Assembly (NCBI GenBank): GCA_015501055.1
Contig: JADNYV010000023.1
Span: forward strand, 62,001-126,000
Length of the DNA stretch: 64,000 nt
Reading direction: 5' to 3'
From: Mucidula mucida
Lineage: Eukaryota; Basidiomycota; Agaricomycetes; Agaricales; Physalacriaceae
Shown here: positions 46,490-56,919 of the stretch, one piece after another
Position numbering within the stretch: position 1 is the first letter of the stretch
Layout of the letters: the number at the start of each line of letters is the position of its first letter
Program-made: the position numbers and the translations under genes
Notes under the pieces: generated by a model
Databases searched by the model: none
What the model was told of the DNA's origin: nothing
What the model saw: only the letters and a program-made list of their open reading frames with translations

Positions 46490-46725
46490 TGTTGGTGGTG
46501 ATGAATAGATAATGGATCACCGCAAACTCGGTGCCGGCACCCTAAATGATCGGTGCACGTTTTTCCTCCCTCAGTCCGTTCCACGACGACGAGACTGAGG
46601 TGAGTCGCGTATATTGCTCGTTCTCTTTCTGCTTACTTACAAACAGTAGTTTAATATAGGTATAGTTATTTACTCAGTCCGTTCCACGACGACGAGACTG
46701 AGTTTAATATAGTTGGTTTCTAACA
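46490..46725 (+). repeat. Right LTR (236 bp)
   Basis: Same sequence and length as the left LTR by eye; followed by AAAAG at 46726-46730, the right target-site duplication. Confidence 0.95.
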
Positions 46726-46730
46726 AAAAG

Positions 46731-47458
46731 CGCGTAGATTAATTCTGCAGTTCTGAAGTTTAATACTCGGACGGATCCGGAGATGATATGGAATCGGGGT
46801 GCGCCACGTAACCGATACATTGTCTCCGATTCCGTTAATTGAGGCTACTGTAAGTCACAATTAAAATCAATGAGTAGAAATTCGTTTACGTGCTGATGTC
46901 AACGCCAATCGTCATGCTTCGATTTTATGGGTGACTTCCCGCAAGTCATACTGCAGGGTAGTCAGTCTCCCAGTCTCTCAGTGCGTGGGAGACGTAGAGT
47001 ACAAACGTGATCGTGAAAGGACTAAGTCGGCGCCTCTCTGTCACCTGTCCTGCGGTCCAGACGGAGAGCAGTCGTAAGACCTACGGAAATCTGAGCGTAC
47101 CCGCCATTATTCAGCGTTGAAGTGAATGCACACCTCTTGCTAAAAGGCGATCGAGGGCTCTTCCAGCCCTCCATCAAACTCCCATGTTGCATGAACGACA
47201 TCTCTCCCTCACGTTGTAGAAAAGGAACCCACCGGTCCAAGATGGACCCAAGCGCGCGAACGAATGCGCACATTTTCGTAATGAGACGCTTCATCCCCAC
47301 AGCAAACGTCTAAGCGGCGCGACATGAGGAGGGTGGATTCTACGAAAGAGACAAAGACGTCCGCCTCGGAGTCCGGTGTGGATCGACTGAGAGCCAGCGT
47401 TTACTTCACTATACGCTCGCGTGTTTTTCCCTTGGGGACACTATGAGAATTTTGAGCA
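46731..47458. other. Intergenic, right flank of the retrotransposon
   Basis: No gene supported. At 46957-46992 there is a CAGTCTCCCAGTCTCTCAGT stretch followed by GGGAGAC, a weak inverted repeat. Confidence 0.35.
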
Positions 47459-48700
47459 TTAGAAATTATCAGGACTTACCATCTGAGGCTTGATCCCAAT
47501 TCCTCCTCGACAAATCCTCAAGAACCCCACATAAGTATCTCCCCTTGCAGCAGTCTCAAAAACCTCGACTTTTGGATGCGCGTACCAAGAACGGTACGAA
47601 GCTCGGCCCACATGCACCGGGGCTGTGATCGACGCATGAACCGTTCCTGCACCACGCTTGGGAAGGACTCGGAGGCGAAAGTGCAATGCGTGCAACGCGG
47701 CAATGATGTATTCAGCGACTGTGCTTTCCCCGAAGCGTGACATTTCCAGAGTGCAAGTAGGCTTTGTATAAGCGCAAATTGCGATCATCGCTGTCCAGTG
47801 TCATCTGCCGACTTTAGAATACGTCTGTGCAGGTAGATCACCGGAGCGAGTGGAGGGTTCGAGTTATCCGTGCGTATCAGCAAATTGACGAAAGAGAGGA
47901 TAGAACGCTTCCAAGGGGAGCAGTAATGGCACATTGAGACGACAATGATGGATCCCAGGCGATGAGCCCTTGAGGAATGTATCCAGCCGAGCAGTGCCGA
48001 TGCGATGTTCTTTCTCCTCAGCGCAGCGTCTAACCAACCCCGTGGGTGACGACTCTTCCGAGTCCTTACAATAAACCCGCCTGATCTCTGCACCAACCAT
48101 GCCTGAGCTGATTTATACCCACCACAAGGAGGATAAACCGCGGGAAGCACCGACGTACCGAGGCAGACAAGCGAGGGGGTACTCACACAGAAAGACGAGC
48201 AGGCCAGCGAGAAAGATAAAGAGCCCCGAGAGCCCCGCGGTGAGTTGACAGGGATGATAATGGATGATATGAGGAATTTTCCATGCCGGCGAAGCGGACT
48301 AGTGGCTGCTTGGTGCGGGGATGTGACCTGCGAGCAGAGGTATTCGGCTAGCCACTGCTTGACGAGGACGGTGTGTAGTGTTAGGACGAGGCTGAGACGT
48401 TGATGGCGATGTGGGATGCGCTCGGCGTGGTAAAAGAGGCATGCGCATCGGTATCACCCTCAAGTTGAGTCGCGATCCTCGTTAGCAGGTCATCCGGGCC
48501 TTCACTAAGCCATTGATACGACTCGAGCACAAAGGTCGTTAAATTGGCAGAAAAGAGCGCTGCCTAAGAGGAAAGAGTTGGTACTACTTGCACGTAAATG
48601 AAATGTTGGCTTACCTACAAAAACAAGGGTATTATCCATATCCATTCTCCAACTGTGGATTAGCTGCTCGTCGTACAGCACGGGTACACGCCCTCTTCGT
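47459..48700 (-). pseudogene. Decayed DUF6535 gene, divergent subfamily
   Basis: Reading the minus strand, family landmarks occur in the right order but in several frames: YDEQLIHSWRMDMDNTLVFVG near 48690-48610 with an intron, SALFSANLTTFVLESYQWLS about 48570-48510, LSLVLTLHTVLVKQWLAEY about 48400-48340, a TM helix GLFIFLAGLLVFL near 48210, and VLPAVYPPCGGYKSAQAWL near 48140. Downstream frames down to 47459 carry no clear motif. The LESYQWL and VKQWLAEY variants set it apart from the SLPSGTPG-type copies elsewhere in the window. Frame changes and a lost segment around 48400 show decay. The 3' limit is approximate. Confidence 0.6.
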
Positions 48701-50746
48701 TTTCTTCACGACCCGGTCCACCAAAATGGCCGATTCCGGCTGACCTGTAGGGGCCATCTTCGAGAGGACTCTGCTTCTTGTAACTTCTCAGTCTTTGTGA
48801 TAGAGGCATAGTAGGAAGCAGCGGGCCCCCGATGGCCTCGGGATGAAGATTTCTTAAAGCTGCTTCCCGGCTTCTCTAGGTATGGCAGGCTTCTCCGGAT
48901 TGCTATCATCTCGTCAACACCGTCCAAAGCGTTCATATGTCTCTGCATACTTGAATGCTAAGCTTTCTTCGAGCTAAGACAAGGAGCCCAACGCTCACGA
49001 GTCTCCGTGTTGAAAGCAGCATCGTCTAGGAATGGCACACGACTCGAGGCAAGCGCATTGATAGGCTCTACTATTAGAATTTTGATGGATAGGATGAATG
49101 CAACAGCAAACCGCGGACTTGCGAACTAACCGACTCACAACAGACAATGCCTATCAACAGTGACGCGTAGGCTGACGAAACAAGTTTAGAGTAGCAGTGA
49201 TGCGTGAATAGAACAACTTCAGTTTCAGACCTACGTGCCAGTTGACGGAATCAAAGAAGCGTCAGTCTACACCTACCCAAGTGCGATTCCTCTCATAGTT
49301 GTTGTGCTTTTAAGCGCCAACGACACCCGCCTCCTATACCCGGTGCCTGAGCGCAGTGTTCCGCGGAGGCAAACCCGACACGGAAGTGAATTCCAGTCTA
49401 CCTCGTGCTACGCGGTTACGTGAGGCGCGAGGTAGCCATGAATATGTCGCCAGAAGATTCTGTTTTGTCGGCCGACGCGTCAGCCTCCAATCATCCGACG
49501 ATGCCGTCCACGCAGCCTCGTTTCGTAGGGGCTCGAGTAGCCTGAGAGTTCTGGACGTAGCTAAGCTCGAGATGAACGGAAAAGTGTAGAATCTGATTTT
49601 TCATCATGTCGCGGAGACTACGAGGGGCCTGCCGTCTGAAAACACGATGCACTATGACAACGTTGACAAAAGATACGTTAGATGAATTCTTCTCCCAGCA
49701 CCGACAACGCGTATGTAGGTGTACGCTGCGCCATGTACTCCAACAGATGGTGCCAGTGGCTCCCGGGTGCCTCGCATACGCTTTATGAATCTCGCGTAGC
49801 CACAGAGGTTGACGGGAGGTTCGCATACTCGGAGTGAGTTACGTCCCCAAAAGCATTGCAAGGTACGCAGAATCACCACCGTGTCACCCCGACTTGGAAC
49901 AACAACTGCTTAACCGCCTCGCACGCGACAAACATGAGGCTGTTATCTCTTTTTCCGCTCTGCATGCCCAGCGCGCGCAGTATGCGTTTTCGCAGAGATA
50001 AGGGAGAGGAATCTTGGGCTGAGGAACCCTAAAAAAACGCAAGACATTCTGCTTGATGGGAAGAATTTTTTTCAGAAGGTTACATACTAGAACGGTGCAG
50101 AGTACTCTTCACATGTTTTAGCTTGTCGGATGGAGGGAAATGCAAACCATTAATCGATCGAGGAGGGACAACACGACAATCGATTGATCAACGGAATAGC
50201 ACACCGGGATCATAGTGATCTCGGCAAGAGGAAGTATCGATGACGCAGTGACCGAGAGTCAGTTCCTGAGAAGGGAAAAGGCGCGGCGAGGACGGGTACG
50301 CCACAGAAGGAGGGTACGTAGGCGTCATGCCCGCAGTACGGGAAGGCGAGAATTCACATGCCTCGAGTAGTGAATCCGCGAGGATGAGTAAAAAGAAGAA
50401 GCGGGCACAATGGGAAGATTGCAGAGTCAAAGATGCTGAATGACAGACTTCCATTGTGAAAGAAAAAGTGCTTTGTACGGCCGTCAAAAGAGTGCGCCGG
50501 TAAGTGTCCGCATCAGTAATGGTGAATCATCTCGGATGCAAGAGTCATGTATTCTGTGGGCTTCTGGCCGTTTCTGTCTGCGCGCAGCCTGGTCAGAGGG
50601 GAAGGGAAGGGGATTGGAGCTGTAGAATTAAAGCGGGGAGTAGTAGTACGCGCTCCGGGCATGTAGGCTGGAGACAGGGGCCATGCTGGGCAATGGGCAA
50701 ACGATCGAGTCATGATTGTCTAAAAAAGGAACACTTCCCACGGAGG
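48701..50746. other. Long intergenic stretch, no gene supported
   Basis: About 2 kb. Frames at 48706-48948, 49356-49589 and 49491-49826 have basic, motif-free translations and overlap one another. Nothing recognised except the promoter region of the RING gene at the right end. Confidence 0.4.
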
Positions 50747-50754
50747 TATATAAG
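50747..50754 (+). promoter_or_regulatory. TATA box of the RING gene at 50840
   Basis: TATATAAG lies 86-93 bp upstream of the ATG. Confidence 0.55.
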
Positions 50755-50839
50755 AGGACGATCATCAATGGCGAACCCTTCGCCCATAACTTTTTTCAAA
50801 AGACACCCACAAGGGGACCTCTCTCCCGGCCGCAAGACC

Positions 50840-52572
50840 ATGCTCACCCTCGCAACTGGTTCTGTCTGCGACGTCTGCGCTGAGGAGTATGGTCCTCAGT
50901 GCCAGCCCCACTCGATTCCCTGTGGTATGTCAAAATTTTTTCATGTTTTTTTTTCCTGGTGTCGGGGATGAGTAACTGATTTTTCTCCCTTTTTTAGGTC
51001 ATGTTTTGTGCGCGAGCTGTGCTACGACGATCGCTGAAAAGACACCCGCGCGGCTAAAGCCCGTATGTCCTTTTTGTCGCGAAGAGTTTGTCGCGGAGGA
51101 CATCCGCATCATCCGTACAGACTTTGTCACGAGCGGCTGGGCGGCCCCGCGGCGACAAGCCCCATCCATGGAGCACAGCAAGTCAGAGTCCGCCGCCGAT
51201 GTTTGGACGCGCAAGACGGACAAGCTGGCTTTCGTCGACGCGGGCGGACATCGGTCAAGGGAGGAGGCGCGCAAGTTGGAGGACAAGGTGGCCAAGGTGG
51301 CCTCCAAAAAGTCTTCTGTCGAGGAGGTATCCAATCTCCACCAGGAGCTCAAGGACTGGATGAATGCGGCAAAGGCCGGCGACCAGGTGCGTATTGCTGC
51401 TGGATCTCGCAAATCCATAACTGATTTTGGTCAGGTGCCGTCGCTCGTCCTCAGCGCCGCGCTCCTGCGGGCAATCCTGATGAATCACTCTGCGCATTCC
51501 GAGGCTACCAGGCATGCCCGGCAGACCGAGGCCTCTCTAAAGAGCCGCATCGACGACGCAGAGATTTCGCTGGGCAAGCTCGAGGCTGAGCTTCGCCGGT
51601 GAGTCTGTTCCTTCTTTAGTAACTTCCTCTTCTGACTCGAGATATCAATCCCGTTTTAGACAAGTACGTTCAAACTTCTGCCTGCACCTGATCACCCTTA
51701 CTGACGTAATCACAGAGAGAACAATATTCTCAAAAATGCCAGGAATGCCAGAGTCTGCGAGCTGATCTGGGACGTCTAAAGGGCACATCATCTGCCAGCA
51801 CCCCAGCTCCGCGCAGCTACACCAGCCCAGCCTCGCCGCCACCGGCACCATCGACGCCCACGCCTGCGTCCACTTACAGTCCTTCCAACCAGTCCCCTCT
51901 TTCCCGCTACGGCTCGACTCACGTGAGATCGGCCTCCGTGAGCGCAGCTTCATCTTCACGACCAGTTACGCCGGCTACGCCTTTACGATCTCACACGCCT
52001 TCCATACGATCTCAGACGCCCTCGACACGTTCCCATACGCCTGCAGCACGATCCCACACGACTGCACCCCCCGTGCCTTCACTGCCTCGCTCGGGTATTC
52101 CTCAGCCGCAGCTGCGGTTCCCTAGCTCGGGACCGACCAGCCTGCGAGCTCAGACCCCAGCGCCTCCCATTCCCACGAAACCGCGCCGCCTCTCTCAACC
52201 CTCTCCCCCCAAAATGGCCCGTTCTCTTTCTGACGAGAAGCAGGAGCTCCACCAACGCTGGCTCCCTCCCAAGATTGTAGACGACAGTGACCACATTGTC
52301 TTTGCTAAACAAAAGTTTACACACGCCTCGCGTCAGGCTAGGTCCCCACTCCATCGGGGTAATTCACGTTTCGGACATGTTTATCATACAAGCGCTTTTT
52401 TTTTCTCTTTGATTTTTATTTCTCTTTTTTTCCAGCTCTGTTTTCCCTGCTATCTCAGTTTCTGTACGTCCATGGATCATATACCTCGTCGCTGGCCTTC
52501 GGTTCTTCTGCACATATAGTCGTCATATTTATACCTACCTCTTTTTTCTTCTTTTCTCCACTAATCGAATGA
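50840..52572 (+). CDS. RING-finger protein with coiled coil and TP/SP-rich tail
   Basis: Exons 50840-50924, 50998-51386, 51435-51598, 51660-51663, 51716-52358 and 52436-52572 sum to 1,422 nt (473 aa), all in phase. RING: CDVC at residues 10-13, IPCGHVLCASC, CPFCREEF. A coiled coil follows (RKLEDKVAKVASKKSSVEEV, then HARQTEASLKSRIDDAEISL). The tail has a run of short repeats built on RSHTP/RSQTP (about 51965-52060), likely phosphorylation sites. The fourth exon is 4 nt (ACAA). The first intron lies between CG and H of the RING, not after the last Cys as in its paralogues. The final intron is a choice: without it the protein would end at 52519. Probably an E3 ubiquitin ligase. Confidence 0.82.
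51660..51663 (+). other. 4-nt micro-exon (ACAA)
   Basis: Between acceptor gttttag and donor gtacgt, with introns of 61 and 52 bp. It completes an Arg codon and adds a Gln. Without it the frame meets a stop within about 20 codons. Same position and phases as the micro-exons at 18217-18220 and 13778-13781. Confidence 0.7.
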
Positions 52573-53733
52573 CCGACCCATTCTTTTCGTTTCCACACAC
52601 AAGTCCTTCATTCGTTTTTATCGTACATATTTAATCCTTTTTTATAGAGAGCGGCTGCTCTCTTTCGCTTTCCGTTTCTAGGTCTCCTTTGCTTTATCTC
52701 ATTTTCCCCCTGGACTTTTTTTTGCAGAAGAACGGTAGAGATGTGTCGGAACGAACTTGCTGTAGCAATTACATAGTTTCTTTTACTTCATCCTCTTTAG
52801 CTACGCATTTAGTTAGCGCCCGAAATGACATTATGTCTTTATCCCTTATTGCGGTTTGAGTTCTGCAACTCTATGATTGGTTTGCTTTCGAAAGTGATTG
52901 TGATCGGGGCACCGATGAGATAGGTGGCGCACATATATACGAAATTTATGTGATGAATTCTGTAACTTGCGGGCCCTCATTTCATGAGTATTGCGCGTGC
53001 CCTGTGTTCAAGCTATTCTCCTCATGGTTAAGCTTCAGATTGACATCACGTTTCCTCCAGGTGTGCTGCCTGCCTGGGGCGGCTCGCACTCCGCAAAGCC
53101 AGGAAGAAAGGATCTCTCGCTAGTTAATATCCACCCGCTTTCCGCGTTGCTACAGAGATGATTCGCGCGGCGCAGTGACATCGGTTATTATCCCGTTTGA
53201 CATCGTGAGTGGCTAAAGTCCTACGCTTCCGACGCGACATGCCATTGGTGGAATTGTGCAATTTGGTTACGTGGCGCATTGCCCAACATCCATGTCATAT
53301 CCGACTGGAGAATCCGCAGCGCCCAGCCTCCATTCGAAACAGGCTTAAGCTCAAGCTCCGAATGAGATTAATACCACACAGTTTCCGCACACGTCAATAA
53401 TGTGTTGTTCGGGTCTCGCACACGACCGGTAAGCGGGTGGGATGGAAATACGTACCCAGCGTGGGTTTGTTTCTTGTGGCGAAACATCCACGTCTCATTG
53501 TTGGAAATCGATAATGTCACGGGCGCTGGAATTTGGATCATCGATGGGAGGATAATCAGTTGCCGAGCCGAGGTCGAACTCGCAAGGCGTTCAATTCCAA
53601 ATTTGTTGTGACGTCAGGTCGCTCGCTCGCTCGAAAAAGGAGCCAATCATCGATTCCGGAAAACACAGTACTCGTACAACCTTTATTTCAACATCCGATA
53701 TTCATACAACAACAACAGCGATTATCCCTTTCC
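52573..53733. other. Intergenic, convergent 3' ends
   Basis: The left part is a T-rich 3' flank. Frames at 53209-53799 are motif-free. No gene supported. Confidence 0.4.
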
Positions 53734-54112
53734 TTAGGCGACGGTGGCGTGGACGCCGGTGTGAGGGACCTGAGAAAGAGAGAGAGGCGTCAGCGATGAC
53801 AATGCAGATAAGGGACTACGTATGTACGTTGGAGATCCCAAGGGCCTGCGCGAGCCTGTTGAACTCGGTCTCAGTAGGCCTCGCCTTGCCAGTGCAAACT
53901 GCGGAAAAAAGGTTAACGAATGGATTGTGTCGGATTTGGGGGAGGAACGCACTCTCTATAACGCGCTGCTCGCTGTCTCCGATCTTCTCTGCGATAGCAG
54001 AATAGGAGAGGCCTGTTAGTTGTCAGCACGGCGCGCGTCGAGATGGAAGGGGCGACATGCCTGTCTTCTCTTTGGCAGCAGCGAGAGCGGCGCATTGTGG
54101 GTTGGGAGCCAT
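53734..54112 (-). CDS. Cyanase N-terminal (HTH)-like miniprotein
   Basis: Exons 54112-54061, 54012-53953, 53898-53828 and 53769-53734 sum to 219 nt, 72 aa, in phase. The sequence matches the N-terminal helical domain of cyanate hydratase: AALAAAKEKTGLSYSAIAEKIG, then CTGKARPTETEFNRLAQALGI. The catalytic C-terminal domain (with the Arg/Glu/Ser site) is absent; the protein ends VPHTGVHATVA. So it cannot be a working cyanase; it may be a stand-alone DNA- or protein-binding helix bundle. The first intron has a GC donor (AG|GCATGT), required by the frame. A TATA box lies 61 bp upstream. The spliced model is well supported by phase and by the family match. Confidence 0.75.
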
Positions 54113-54172
54113 ATTCAAGTATATGTGGAGGTGATGATGGTGGTGGTGGGAGACGAGTACTTGTAGAGAGGG

Positions 54173-54180
54173 CTTATATA
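54173..54180 (-). promoter_or_regulatory. TATA box of the cyanase-like gene
   Basis: TATATAAG on the minus strand, 61-68 bp upstream of the ATG at 54112. Confidence 0.55.
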
Positions 54181-54554
54181 CCTGTTCGAGGTCGTGGGGA
54201 TTTGATGGGAGAAGAAGGAGGATTTGTCCTTATCGATGACCAAGTCTAGGCCGGAAAAGCGGGATACGACGTAGTCTTTAAGACAATGTGACCGTCCTTA
54301 TCAGATACTAGATACTACTCGTTGTCGACTAGAAGTGTTGCGAAGAGAGCATCTTGCCAATTCAACAAGACAGATCTTGATAATGCGGGAATTGAAGCGC
54401 TCTAGGCTTAATGTACAATATCGCGTGAATTACGTTGAAGAGGTCAACATCCGGGAGGAAGAGACGAGTGTGGGAATAAACTTCCCAATGCGTCGATGAC
54501 TTGATGACTACGCGCAGACGAGATACAACTTGCCTTCGTACCACCATTCAGCCA
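54181..54554. other. Intergenic between divergent genes
   Basis: No gene; shared promoter region of the cyanase-like gene and the SNARE gene. Confidence 0.4.
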
Positions 54555-55530
54555 TGTCCTTGGTTCGTCTATATTACCACTACTACCTTGGATATCCCTG
54601 ATGCGGCCATCAGATCCATGCCCTCGTCGCGCAGGGCTCTACCATCCTTGCTGACCACAAATCGGGCAAGCGGGACTTTTCCCAAGGCAGGTATTCAAGT
54701 CACTGACTACAGGAAGCAGACTAACATTGTCTACAGCTACTCAGACGATATTGTCAAAGATACCCCCGAATAATAGGTACCAAGCCTCGCAGTCGATTGA
54801 AGGGGTCTTCTCATTGCGTTGCATAGCAAATTGACCTATGTATGGGAGCAATACCTCTTTCACTACATATCCGAAGGCGGATTCACGTTCCTCGTCATGG
54901 CGGATGACTCTGCTGGAAGGTGCGCTTTTACCCCCTCCAACTAGCGTTCGTAGCTCACAACAAAAACAGACGAATGCCGTTCGCTTTCCTAGCCGAATTA
55001 CAGCGAAAGGTATGTCATTGCTCCTCCCTTCCCACAATCATATAATCATTTTCCTAGTTTGTATCTCAACCCTCCTCATCATCACTCGACGACTCCACGC
55101 CCGCCTATGGCCTGCAAGGCAGCTTTGGCCCCGTCATATCATCCTTAATGCACACATATAATACCGCTCCACCCTCCGACGAGCTCTCCCGCGCACAAAC
55201 GGAGCTCAACCAGGTCAAGGATATTATGGTGCAGAACGTGGAGCAGATCCTCAGCCGCGGAGAGCGTATCGAGTTGCTCGTAGACAAGACAGATGTTATG
55301 GCCGGGCAGGCGACGGCGTTCAGACGCGGAGCAAGGTCGGTCCGGAGGCAAATGTGGTGGAAGAATCAGAAAATTCTGGGGTTGGGCGTGGTAGCGTTCT
55401 TGGTGAGTCCTCTATTCTTCTAGCGATGGAGGGCGTTATTGATGATGACGTTTGGTAGATATTCTTGTACATTCTGGTTGCGCAGTTTTGTGGTGCTGGG
55501 CTGCAGTGCGGAGCTGGGTCGGATGCGTAG
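54555..55530 (+). CDS. R-SNARE, VAMP7/longin type
   Basis: Seven exons (54555-54563, 54614-54686, 54737-54776, 54827-54919, 54970-55009, 55058-55402, 55459-55530) give 672 nt, 223 aa. A longin domain starts MSLIHALVAQGSTILA and holds KLTYVWEQYLFHYISEGGFTFL and MPFAFLAELQRKF. The R-SNARE motif follows, LSRAQTELNQVKDIMVQ, with the central Arg in ILSRGERIELLVDKT, then the juxtamembrane RRQMWWKN and a C-terminal anchor (LGVVAFLIFLYILVAQF). It drives fusion at the vacuole or late endosome. The second intron uses a GC donor (CAAG|GCAGGT); using the nearby GT breaks the frame. An essential-type trafficking gene, intact here, and duplicated in part downstream. Confidence 0.92.
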
Positions 55531-55839
55531 ATGCGTCGCCGTTCCTTTCTCCTCCATATTCATTTATAGTTCTTGTTGATATATCTAGCCGTATGGAATA
55601 ATCAGGACACTATAAATGTTCTGTTTGATGTCACTTGGGGAGTATCTCAAGAGTGCGCTTTGCTCATGTAAGTGTAACATAGCGAGATGAAGGTTGCACA
55701 AGTCCTATCAGTCTGGAGAAGAAGGACAAGGACCATCGCGCCTCTGATTGCTATGCTCATGTCGCCGAAGGTGACCAGCGCAAACACGTTCTTGAGGATC
55801 ACTCAGGAAGGTACCGAATGGTCATTGGTGGTGTAGGGC
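55531..55839. other. Intergenic, SNARE 3' flank
   Basis: No gene seen. Confidence 0.4.
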
Positions 55840-56010
55840 TCAGATTACGGATGCTATCGTCAGGATGGGAAAAGTCTCTACATGGTAAGCGATGGTTAGA
55901 CACAGACCACAGGCACTGACGCTCCACATCCCCAAAGGTGACATGCCTACCTGTGGGAAAGGGCGTAACCTTGGCCATCAAGGCCTAATCCGTCGGGGCC
56001 GCATCAAGTC
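55840..56010 (+). pseudogene. Alcohol dehydrogenase fragment 1
   Basis: Pieces of a zinc alcohol dehydrogenase N-terminus: TDAIVRMGK near 55848, then LHIPKGDMPTCGKGRNLGHQG near 55922-55985, corresponding to the family's catalytic-zinc region (usually TDLHI.KGD..T...GR.LGHEG). In-frame stops and changes of frame show it is dead. The rest of the gene does not follow. Confidence 0.6.
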
Positions 56011-56337
56011 CTTCAATGCGGGTCAGCGCAGTTCGTCTCATCCACACCGTACGATGCTAGTGTTTTTGAACTCACGGAGACTCGCGACCCGTTATGATGG
56101 TTGGATACTGTCCGTTGTTTGAGCAGTACGAACAACGCATATTGTCAATGGTCCATCTCTAGGTATGTTCTCCTCGACTTGGACGTAAAAGTAGCCGATG
56201 TTGTGCACAGCGAGTTTGGCGTCGGCGAGGTCTGGATAAAATGGTCATGATCAGACCGTCGATTTGCCTCTGCACAGCCACAGACTACTTGGTACCAAAC
56301 CCCGATGTGGCGCAGACCAACTTTAAGGTTCACGGTC

Positions 56338-56650
56338 TCTCGTCCGTTACAGCAAATTGACTCATATGGGAGCAAGACCTCTTTCACTCGGAGACGAGAC
56401 GGTGCGCTCTTTTCCTTCGAGCTCTCCTTGATGAACAATTAGAGGAATGCCATTCGCTTTTCCTAGCCGAAATACCGGGAAATGTATGTCATGGCTCCTG
56501 CCTTCCCCGTAATCATGTAACAATTTCTTTAGTTCGTCTCCCAACCATCGTCATCCTCCCTCCACGAATCAACGCCCGTTTATAGTAGCCTGCGAGGCCC
56601 CGTCATTTCATTCACCATGCATAACTTCATTACCGCCCATACATGTCTCG
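56338..56650 (+). pseudogene. Partial copy of the R-SNARE gene
   Basis: Nucleotide similarity to 54827-55160 of the SNARE gene: gcaaattgac, tgggagcaa.acctctttcac, ggtgcgct, the exon tgccattcgctttcctagccga, the donor atgtatgtcat and the next exon start (gtct.ccaacc.tc.tcatc). Exons and introns are both copied, and the middle (YISEGG...DDSAGR) is lost, so it is a truncated genomic duplicate, not a processed one. Confidence 0.65.
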
Positions 56651-56919
56651 AACAATCATGTACAGACGTGAGCCTGGATATTGTTCATCATACACCGGTT
56701 CTACAACCAGGCTAGACTCTCTTCAAAAAATAGAGTCCTGACAGCTCGAGATGTCATCACCGCTTGTCGAGAGGGTCTCGGCCGAGACCGCCTCTTACGC
56801 GATTCCTACGCGTACTTGACCAGTTCTCTAGCGACACTCATGATCTAGCCCTTCTTCCACTTCACACGCTCTCTACGTGATAGTTCATATATGATATTCA
56901 CCTCCACATCGCCAACACG

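Larger units (their letters stand above)
41476..46725 (+). mobile_element. Ty1/copia LTR retrotransposon, full length
   Basis: A 5,250-bp element: 236-bp direct LTRs (41476-41711, 46490-46725), both starting TGTTGG and ending TAACA, apparently identical by eye; a 5-bp target-site duplication AAAAG on both sides; a primer-binding site directly after the left LTR; a purine tract before the right LTR; and one long gag-pol region with integrase before reverse transcriptase, the Ty1/copia order. Identical LTRs and a perfect target duplication show a recent insertion. The coding region carries two apparent frame changes, so this copy may be unable to make its own proteins unless they are errors. 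Confidence 0.95.

Noticed and set aside
47862..47880. Possible tRNA B box (GGTTCGAGT)
   Set aside because: The rest of the B box, an A box and a cloverleaf are absent; no tRNA gene is supported anywhere in the window.
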